A stretch of DNA of 5,965 nt from an uncultured delta proteobacterium (GTDB taxonomy: Bacteria > Myxococcota_A > Polyangia > Polyangiales > Ga0077539), in assembly GCA_903885885.1 (NCBI GenBank), contig CAISKJ010000166.1:1-5965 (forward strand), given 5' to 3'. How positions within the stretch are numbered: position 1 is the stretch's first letter; each line of letters begins with the position of its first letter. A model generated the notes under the pieces. It ran no database searches. It was not told the DNA's origin and saw only the letters and a list, made by a program, of their open reading frames with translations. Below, in pieces: positions 1-5,965 of this stretch. Both the position numbers and the translations under genes were made by a program.

Positions 1-1
1 C

Positions 2-637
2 GGCCTCTTCACCGTCGACGGCGGCCTCACCATTCGCACCACCTTCACCTGGTACGAGTTCGAGCTCCGCAGCCGCATCGGCCTCCGCCTCGCCAACGAC
101 GTGTTCGCCGTCGGCGGCGAGGTGCGCTTCTACGGCGCCCTCGGCACCAACCAGCGCAACGGCATCGGCGCCACCTTCCAGCTCAACCTCTCGGCGCACT
201 TCTCGCTCTCGGGCGACGAGGTCGTCGCCGGCGAGACGCCGCAAGACCGCGCCAACCGCTTCGGCAGCTTCGCCATCACGCTCAGCCCCGGCGTCGACAT
301 CAACAGCGACAGCTTCCTCGTGTCGGCCCCGCCCAACCTCACGGTCAACGGCAACTCGAACACGGTCTACTCGCTGTGCGAGAACCGCACCGACACCACG
401 GGCGACTGCACCCTCGGCGCCACCGTGCGCGGATACCTCGCGGGCACCCTCGAGCTCGGCCTCGGGCGTCACCTCAACGCGTTCGCGGGGCTCCAGTACT
501 ACTTCGCGCGCCCCGACACCGCGGGCCTCGGCCCCATGAGCGCGGGCTCCAACACCGCCCGCCGCCCGGTGCTCACCGACTTCTGGGACACCGCCGTGCA
601 GGCCAACATCTACGGCGGCATCACCTACAAGTTCTGA
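2..637 (+). CDS. Outer-membrane beta-barrel-like protein, C-terminal part (5' end outside window)
   Basis: The frame is open from the first base of the window to a TGA at 635-637, giving 211 residues with no start visible, so the gene is 5'-truncated by the window edge. The GTG at 101 is only an internal valine codon: the codons before it have the same C-ending bias. The protein shows stretches of alternating polar and hydrophobic residues (about 9-31, 34-45, 54-69, 140-152 and 159-168) separated by Gly/Asn/Asp/Ser/Thr-rich loops. It ends in ITYKF, a C-terminal aromatic typical of proteins inserted by the BAM complex. Cys126 and Cys136 lie in one loop and could form a disulfide. A role as a porin-like or structural barrel in the outer membrane is inferred; the family is not recognised and no substrate can be named. 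It converges on the minus-strand operon with no intergenic base. Coding status is near certain, barrel assignment moderate. Confidence 0.75.
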   Translation, partial: GLFTVDGGLTIRTTFTWYEFELRSRIGLRLANDVFAVGGEVRFYGALGTNQRNGIGATFQLNLSAHFSLSGDEVVAGETPQDRANRFGSFAITLSPGVDINSDSFLVSAPPNLTVNGNSNTVYSLCENRTDTTGDCTLGATVRGYLAGTLELGLGRHLNAFAGLQYYFARPDTAGLGPMSAGSNTARRPVLTDFWDTAVQANIYGGITYKF

Positions 638-1905
638 TCACTCCGCGAGGCACTCCACAGGCACCGCGGTCACCCCCGACCGCGGCGCCGCACCCTCGTC
701 GGCCACGCGCGTCACCTCTGCCGCCAGCCACACGCCATCATCACAGGCCACCAGCGTAGGCCCATCGATCGCACCGAACCCGTCGGGCGCGCGCAACGAC
801 CGCGGCGTCACCGCACCGTCGGCCATGCGCACCTGCGCGAGGAGCTGCTCGCCCTGCGCGACGTAGAGCACCGTCACCACGCCGTCGCGCGCAGCGATCG
901 CGTCGGGCACGCCCTCGGGCGCCACATCCACACGTTCGAGCGCGCTCCCCGCCTCGCCCGCCACGAGGAGATACATCGCCCCCGCGCGGACGCACGCGCC
1001 CGCTCCCACGCGCATGCACGCGCCCCCATCGGCGTCGGCGAGCGCGAACTCGCCCACCAGAAACACCGAGCGCCCGCCCGCGCTCACGCCGCGCTGTGAC
1101 ACCAGCGCATAGCGCGACGCGAGCGCGTGCCGCGACCGGGCTCCACCCTCTCCCCAGCTCGCCTCGAGGTACACCGCGGCGCCCTCCTCGACGCGCGCCA
1201 GCGCCACGCGCCGCGACGCCTCCCACGCCTTCAGCTCACCGGGAATCACCGTCGTCATCGCGCCCGCCGCGCCCGGCGCGTCGCGCCCTGCGAGCACGCG
1301 CAGGCGCACCGTCGAAGGCACCGCGCCCACGCGCCCTACGCTCGCGTACACGCCCAGCGCGCCCTGCCCATCGCGCCACGGCGCCACCACGCCGAGGCCC
1401 GCCGCGCCCGCGGGCATCAGCACGTCGCCGCGCAGCACCGCCACACCGCCGTCACGGCGCGCGAGCACCGCGGCCCACACGTCGTCACGCTCGTCGTCGT
1501 CGAGGCCCACCAGCGGCGACCGCCACGCGACCGGCCCCTCGACCCCGTCGACGGCCACGGGCCCCATGCGATCGACCCCCGTCGACACCACCGTCGGCGC
1601 TTCAAACGCTGCGCCTTCGCGCGTCGATCGCAGCGCGCGCGAGAGCGTCCCCCCGCGCGCCACGAACACCGCGAGCGTGTCGCCCGCGCACGCCGCCGCG
1701 ATCGTGTCGACGCCACCGCTGCCTGGCGCGACGAACGCGCGCGGCTCCGCGAGCTCGCGCGCACACCGCGGAGACATCGCAACGGGCGCCACGGGCACGT
1801 CGATGGGACCCGCCACGGCGCGCGGGGCCTCGGGCACGGGCCCGTCGAGGCACCCGCGCTCGCAGCCCGCGGTGAACACCACCAGCGCGAGCGCCCGACG
1901 CAGGC

Positions 1906-1909
<4 letters not shown>
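638..1909 (-). CDS. Predicted lipoprotein of unknown function, last gene of the Liv-like operon
   Basis: The product is 423 residues. I chose the GTG at 1907-1909 because it overlaps the permease stop as GTGA and opens directly into a short export signal: charged LRR at 3-5, a hydrophobic stretch at 6-13, then the lipobox-like TAGC with Cys16 as the predicted lipidated residue (Thr at -3 is less usual). A Pro/Ala/Val-rich linker follows (about 21-46). The rest is a beta-rich region with recurring short strands such as DTLAVFVARGG, GALGVYASVG, RSVFLVGEF and VVTVLYVAQG, each followed by a Gly/Asp turn. This pattern would suit a beta-propeller, but that is inference. Eight cysteines (16, 20, 49, 74, 298, 306, 389, 420) suggest disulfides outside the cytoplasm. 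No known family is recognised. The overlap with the permease gene argues for co-translation and perhaps a shared job in uptake or sensing. The same frame stays open upstream inside the permease gene, but that part is Arg/His-rich shadow. Confidence 0.72.
664..685. terminator. Perfect 8-bp GC-rich hairpin just past the convergent stop codons (possible transcription-end signal)
   Basis: CCGCGGTC at 664-671 and GACCGCGG at 678-685 pair perfectly around a six-base loop. The structure starts 27 bases beyond the barrel gene's stop and lies inside the last codons of the minus-strand lipoprotein gene. No T-run follows on either strand, so it is not a canonical intrinsic terminator. It is offered because the two genes leave no other space for a 3' end. 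GC-rich chance pairing is a real alternative. Confidence 0.2.
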
Positions 1910-2930
<1,021 letters not shown>

Positions 2931-2934
<4 letters not shown>

Positions 2935-4097
2935 GGGTTCACCGTCTTGTGAAAGCGCGTGCCCGACGAGGTCACTTCGAGAATCACCGCGCTCTTCACC
3001 GCGTCGCGCTGGGCGTTGAGGGTGATCGCGCCGGTGGCGCCCTGCACGTCGCGAGTCGACGCGAGGGCCGCACGAATGCGCGCGGGCTCCGCAGAGCCAG
3101 CCCGTCGAATGGCGTCGAAGAGCACCAGCGCGGCGTCGTAGCCGAGGGCGGCGAGGCCGTTGGGGTCGGTGTGAAAGCGCGCCCGGTACCGGTCGAGAAA
3201 GGACCGCGCCACGGGGGCCTCGGCGCCCTCGGGGGCGAAGGCGTCGGAGAAGAAGTCGCCGACGAGCTTGTCGTCGTCGTTCTGCGTGAGCGAGGGCCCG
3301 CTCCACCCGTCGCCGCCGAGAAACTTGCCCGTGAAGCCCGCGCCGCGCGCCTCGCGGGCGATGAGCGCCACCTCGGTGTAGTACCCGGGCACGAAGATCG
3401 CCTGCGGCTGGTGGCCGAGCATCGAGGTGATCTGCGCCGAGAAGTGCGTGTCGCCCGAGCGGTACGACTGGTCGTCGACCACGGTGCCGCCCACGCGCAC
3501 GAAGGCGTCGCGAAACGCGTCGGCGAGGCCCATGGAGTACGCGCTCGCCTGGTCGCGAAAGAGGGCGACGCGGTCGAAGTGCAGGTCGGTGCGGGCGAAG
3601 CGCGCCATCACGTCGCCCTGAAAGGGGTCGATGAAGCACACGCGAAAGATGTAGTCGCCCACCTGCGTCACCGCGGGGTTGGTGCTCGACGGCGACACCA
3701 TCGGAATGCGCTTGCGCTGGCACACACGCCCGCCCGCGAGCGAGAGGGTCGACGCGATCTCGCCGATCACGGCCACGACGCCCTCGCGGTCGATGAGGCG
3801 CGTCACGGCGCTGGTGGCCTCGTTGCTCTCGCCGCGGGTGTCTTCCGCCACGAGGCGCAGCTGCTGACCGAGCAGACCGCCCGCGCGGTTGATCTCTTCG
3901 AACGCGAGCGTGGCCCCGTTGCGCGTCGAGATGCCAAAGTCGGCCTGCGCGCCCGTGAGCGAGCAGTAGAGGCCCACGGAGATGCCGCTCTGGCGCTTGG
4001 GCTTGCACGCCTGCGCGACCGCGCCCGCGAGGAGCGAGCCGGCCGCGCCGACGAGCAGTTCACGGCGGCTTCGACGAGACGACGGGGGGGTGGTCAT
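2931..4097 (-). CDS. Periplasmic substrate-binding protein of a Liv/HAAT-type ABC transporter (predicted Tat lipoprotein)
   Basis: The product is 388 residues of the type I periplasmic binding protein family (Peripla_BP_6, LivJ/LivK-like). It should capture an amino acid or similar ligand outside the inner membrane and hand it to the adjacent LivH-type permease. The N-terminus has a twin-arginine signature (SRRELL, 10-15), a hydrophobic stretch (16-28) and a lipobox AQAC with Cys31, so it is probably exported folded and lipid-anchored. Family landmarks are VGLYCSLTGAQADFG (41-55), AFEEINRAGGLLG (65-77) and GEIASTLSLA (112-121, the usual ligand alpha-group loop). IPMVSPSSTNP (131-141), FRVCFIDPFQG (151-161), GGDGW (261-265) and LGYDAALVLFDAI (318-330) follow. 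The ATG at 4095-4097 is the only start that keeps the whole signal; no clear Shine-Dalgarno precedes it. It is the first intact gene of the operon and overlaps the permease start by 4 bases. A signalling receptor role for this fold is possible but less likely beside a permease. Confidence 0.92.
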
Positions 4098-4106
4098 GGG
4101 AGCGCG

Positions 4107-4115
4107 GTTGTATCA
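4107..4115 (-). promoter_or_regulatory. Possible extended -10 element for the Liv-like operon
   Basis: On the minus strand the 9 bases read TGATACAAC, fitting an extended -10 (TGn followed by TACAAC, four of six matches to TATAAT). It lies only 9 bases upstream of the binding-protein ATG, so transcription from it would give a nearly leaderless mRNA. This agrees with the lack of a Shine-Dalgarno there. No convincing -35 box is seen. The match is weak and could be chance. The true promoter could instead lie upstream of the truncated gene at 4156-4428. Confidence 0.22.
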
Positions 4116-4155
4116 CCGCCCGCGCACGGGGCGGAAGAAGCGTCGCGCGGGGGCT

Positions 4156-4428
4156 CTACGCGGGCGTCGGGGGCTCGTCGCGGGGCGCCGTCATCCGCGC
4201 ACGCGACTGGAGGGCGGGAACGTGCTCGCCGAGCTCCCTCCCCCAGCGCCACCCGGCGGCGCGCTCCACGAGCTCGTAGCGCCGGGCAAGCACCATGGCC
4301 ATGCGGTTGCGCATGTCGAGGGCGGCCGAGAGCGCGTCAGACTTCGCCCCGGGCGCCCTCGCCCCCGCGGGTCGCAGCACGGCGAGCAGCTCGCTCCCGA
4401 GCGTGGCAGCCTCCTTGATCCAGCCCTT
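4156..4428 (-). pseudogene. 3' remnant of a helical protein of unknown function, cut at its 5' side by the insertion sequence
   Basis: The minus-strand frame ending in TAG at 4156-4158 reads as good coding sequence: codons ending in G or C, and amphipathic helical stretches such as IKEAATLGSELLAVLR, DALSAALDMRNRMAMVLARR and YELVERAAGW, before a polar, proline-rich tail. A GTG at 4378-4380 would give a 74-residue protein. However, the 16 codons upstream of it look equally coding (15 of 16 end in G or C) and contain no ATG, GTG or TTG before a TGA at 4429-4431. That is what a gene missing its 5' part would look like, and the transposon leader begins at about this point. I do not recognise the family. 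It lies 58 bases upstream of the binding-protein gene in the same direction and may once have been in its transcription unit. The alternative, a small intact gene starting at 4380, cannot be excluded, since long open frames arise easily at this GC content. Confidence 0.5.
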
Positions 4429-4457
4429 TCAACGTGGGCAAGCCGAGCGCGCTCACT

Positions 4458-4472
4458 GGACACGCCGTGTCC
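4458..4472. repeat. 15-base perfect dyad in the insertion-sequence leader
   Basis: GGACACG and CGTGTCC flank a single central C, a perfect 7-bp dyad. It is the first of three inverted repeats in the leader between the truncated gene and the transposase. The one-base centre makes it a poor RNA hairpin but a plausible site for a dimeric protein or the transposase. No function is shown. Confidence 0.4.
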
Positions 4473-4484
4473 TGCCCAATCGAC

Positions 4485-4496
4485 ACCGTGAACGGT
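4485..4496. repeat. 12-base dyad ACCGT-GA-ACGGT in the insertion-sequence leader
   Basis: Two 5-base arms face each other across GA, just upstream of the putative transposase promoter (its -35 begins at 4498). The position would suit an operator. At this size a chance dyad is also plausible. Confidence 0.25.
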
Positions 4497-4497
4497 C

Positions 4498-4526
4498 TTG
4501 TTTCGTAGCGGTTTGCGCGTGATACA
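4498..4526 (+). promoter_or_regulatory. Possible transposase promoter
   Basis: TTGTTT at 4498-4503 and GATACA at 4521-4526 are separated by 17 bases, the optimal sigma-70 spacing, although each box matches only three of six consensus positions. The -10 region can also be read as an extended TGATACACC. A start of transcription at about 4533 would leave a leader of about 17 bases before the GTG at 4550 or 32 before the ATG at 4565. A weak promoter is normal for transposase genes. Confidence 0.35.
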
Positions 4527-4555
4527 CCCTCCCGCCGGAGCTCTGGGCGGTGTAT
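4522..4555 (+). promoter_or_regulatory. Inverted repeat overlapping the transposase -10 box and translation start region
   Basis: ATACACC at 4522-4528 pairs perfectly with GGTGTAT at 4549-4555. CCC at 4531-4533 can pair further with GGG at 4545-4547. The loop holds GGAG at 4537-4540, a Shine-Dalgarno-like sequence 9 bases before a GTG (4550-4552) in frame with the transposase. In a transcript entering from outside, both arms are present and would bury the GTG and much of the ribosome site. A transcript from the element's own promoter would start at about 4533 and lack the left arm. This matches the known logic of IS10 and IS50; its operation here is inferred. Confidence 0.45.
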
Positions 4556-4564
4556 GGGGCCGCG

Positions 4565-5965
4565 ATGGCAGCCCAACCCGGCCCGCAGACGCTCGACGAG
4601 ATGCTCTTGGAGCGCTTCGCCCGCAAGAACCCCATCGGCGCGAGCACCCGCCTCGTGCTCGAGCAGCTCTTCGCCTCCGACGCGATCAACGCCGTCTTCG
4701 AGAAGCACCGCGTCGAGCAGTACACGAGCAAGATCCTCTTCGTCACGGTCGTCCAGGTCATGCTCGCCGTCGTGACCGGCAAGGTCGACTCCGCTCACGC
4801 CGCGATGCAGCGCCACGGCGACGCTCTCGGCGCCACCGTCACCGCGTTCTACAACAAGCTCAACGGCACCGAGCCCCAGGTCGCCACGGCCCTCGTCGCC
4901 CACTCCTTCGCACGCGGCAAGGCGCTCCTCGCAGAGATGGGCGGCCTTCGCGCCAATCCGCTTTCTGGATGGCGATTGCGCATCCTCGACGGCAACCATC
5001 TGGCCGCCACCCAGCGCCGTCTCGAGGTGCTTTGGAGCGTCGCCGCGGGGCCGTTGCCGGGCCTCGCCCTCGTGGTCTTCGACGTCGCCGCGATGATGAT
5101 GAGCGACGTGATCCTGTGCGAGGACGGCCACGCCTCCGAGCGCTCGCTCACGGCCCAGATCCTCGCGCTGGTGGTCGAGGGCGACTGCTGGATCGCCGAT
5201 CGGAACTTCTGCACGCACGAGATCCTGTTCGGGATGCTCGCGCGCAAGAGCGCCTTCGTGATCCGCCAGCACAAGGGGCTGGTGGGCGACCTCGTGGGGA
5301 CGCGCCGCGCGTGCGGGCGAGGCGACACGGGCGCGCTCTTCGAGCAGGACCTCACGCTCACGTACGAAGGCACGTCGCGCACGGTGCGGCGCGTGACGCT
5401 GGTGCTCGACGAGCCCACGCGCGACGGCGAGCGCGAGCTGCACCTGGTCACGTCGTTGCCCGCCGAGGTCTCCGCGAGCACCGTCGCGTCGCTGTACCTC
5501 TCGCGCTGGACGATCGAATCGGCCTTCGCGGACCTGTCGCGCTGGCTCGACGCCGAGCTTGCGCCGCTGGGCTATCCGCGCGCTGCGCTGCTGGGCTTCT
5601 GCGTGGGGCTGATGGCGTACAACGCGATCTCGACGTTGCTGGGCGCGATGCGCGCGACGCACGGCGAGGCCTTCGTGCGGGAGCACGTGTCGGGCTACTA
5701 CCTCGCGCAGTTCGGACGGGAGGCCGTGGGCCACGTCGACGACATGGTCGAGGACGATGCGTGGGAGGCGTGGCGAACGATGTCCATCCCCCTGGCGGCC
5801 GTCCTTCTCAAGGAGATCGCCGCGCGGATCGACCTGAAGATGGTCCGCAAGGCCAAACGAGGTCCGAAGAAGCCGGTGCCCCCGCGAACGCGCTTCAAGA
5901 ACGAGCCTCATGTCTCGACCAAGAAGTTGCTCGACGGGACCGCCAAGGAAAAGCCCAAGAAATCC
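4565..5965 (+). CDS. IS4-family DDE transposase (3' end outside window)
   Basis: The frame is open from ATG 4565 to the last base of the window, 467 codons without a stop. The product cuts and joins the ends of its insertion sequence by RNase H-like, metal-dependent chemistry. The DDE_Tnp_1 pattern is clear: Asp142 in LDGNH, Asp212 in WIADRNF and Glu318 in YLSRWTIE. The last fits the IS4 signature Y-2-R-3-E (Tyr311, Arg314, Glu318), but the lysine expected 7 residues after Glu is Ser325. An N-terminal helical part (about 1-130) precedes the catalytic core. The final 43 residues (425-467) carry 16 Lys/Arg, suggesting a DNA-binding tail near the true C-terminus. Start choice: ATG 4565 has only GGGG five bases upstream, whereas an in-frame GTG at 4550 has GGAG nine bases upstream and is a serious alternative that would add five residues. 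Its G-ending codons are commoner in the later part than near the start. Confidence 0.92.
   Translation, partial: MAAQPGPQTLDEMLLERFARKNPIGASTRLVLEQLFASDAINAVFEKHRVEQYTSKILFVTVVQVMLAVVTGKVDSAHAAMQRHGDALGATVTAFYNKLNGTEPQVATALVAHSFARGKALLAEMGGLRANPLSGWRLRILDGNHLAATQRRLEVLWSVAAGPLPGLALVVFDVAAMMMSDVILCEDGHASERSLTAQILALVVEGDCWIADRNFCTHEILFGMLARKSAFVIRQHKGLVGDLVGTRRACGRGDTGALFEQDLTLTYEGTSRTVRRVTLVLDEPTRDGERELHLVTSLPAEVSASTVASLYLSRWTIESAFADLSRWLDAELAPLGYPRAALLGFCVGLMAYNAISTLLGAMRATHGEAFVREHVSGYYLAQFGREAVGHVDDMVEDDAWEAWRTMSIPLAAVLLKEIAARIDLKMVRKAKRGPKKPVPPRTRFKNEPHVSTKKLLDGTAKEKPKKS

Larger units (their letters stand above)
4429..5965 (+). mobile_element. IS4-type insertion sequence, left part (right end outside window; left boundary approximate)
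   Basis: The element is recognised by its DDE transposase at 4565-5965 and by a leader of about 130 bases without a gene that carries three inverted repeats. The exact left terminus cannot be fixed because the right terminal repeat and the second copy of the target duplication lie beyond the window. The left edge is set where the coding frame of the truncated minus-strand gene ends (a stop at 4429-4431); the real terminus could lie some tens of bases either way. Orientation is plus: the transposase reads away from the Liv-like operon. Confidence 0.7.

Noticed and set aside
376..759. Small plus-strand open frame across the end of the barrel gene
   Set aside because: Arg/His/Pro-rich shadow in another frame, with no features.
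2949..4418. Plus-strand open frame of 489 codons opposite the binding-protein gene
   Set aside because: Low-complexity Arg/Gly/His/Val-rich product; the minus-strand gene has convincing family motifs and an export signal.
4337..5911. Minus-strand open frame of 524 codons opposite the transposase
   Set aside because: Arg/His/Gln-rich antisense shadow. The plus strand has the DDE motifs in the correct order and spacing.

Overview
The window is very GC-rich, and its real reading frames nearly always carry G or C at the third codon position. Together with Tat-type and lipoprotein export signals and an outer-membrane-like barrel, this suggests a high-GC Gram-negative. A myxobacterium-like (Myxococcota) host is my best guess, made from composition and style only and not from a marker gene.

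Layout. (1) 2-637, plus strand: the last 211 residues of an outer-membrane beta-barrel-like protein that starts outside the window. (2) 4097 to 638, minus strand: a tight three-gene operon read right to left. It encodes a Tat/lipoprotein-type periplasmic substrate-binding protein of the branched-chain amino-acid class, then a LivH-type membrane permease, then a predicted lipoprotein of unknown function. Both internal junctions are 4-base GTGA overlaps. The operon's final stop codon abuts the stop codon of the barrel gene with no base between them. (3) 4428-4156, minus strand: a remnant of a helical protein of unknown function. It lies 58 bases upstream of the operon, points the same way, and its 5' part is missing. 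(4) About 4429-5965, plus strand: the left part of an insertion sequence. It has a leader of about 130 bases rich in inverted repeats and an IS4-type DDE transposase that is still open at the window edge after 467 codons.

How the parts fit together: the binding protein and permease look like half of a Liv-type (HAAT) ABC importer. LivM, LivG and LivF are absent; the place where they often stand holds a lipoprotein gene and then an oppositely oriented barrel gene. The transporter must therefore borrow its other subunits from elsewhere, or it is residual. The insertion sequence seems to have cut the gene just upstream of the operon and may have separated the operon from a more distant promoter. 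The most interesting small-scale structure is the transposase leader. One arm of a hairpin overlaps the putative -10 box and the other overlaps a possible GTG start, the arrangement by which IS10 and IS50 silence transposase translation on transcripts reading in from outside. I see no CRISPR array, tRNA, rRNA or clearly novel system. The window is mostly ordinary transporter, envelope and IS content.
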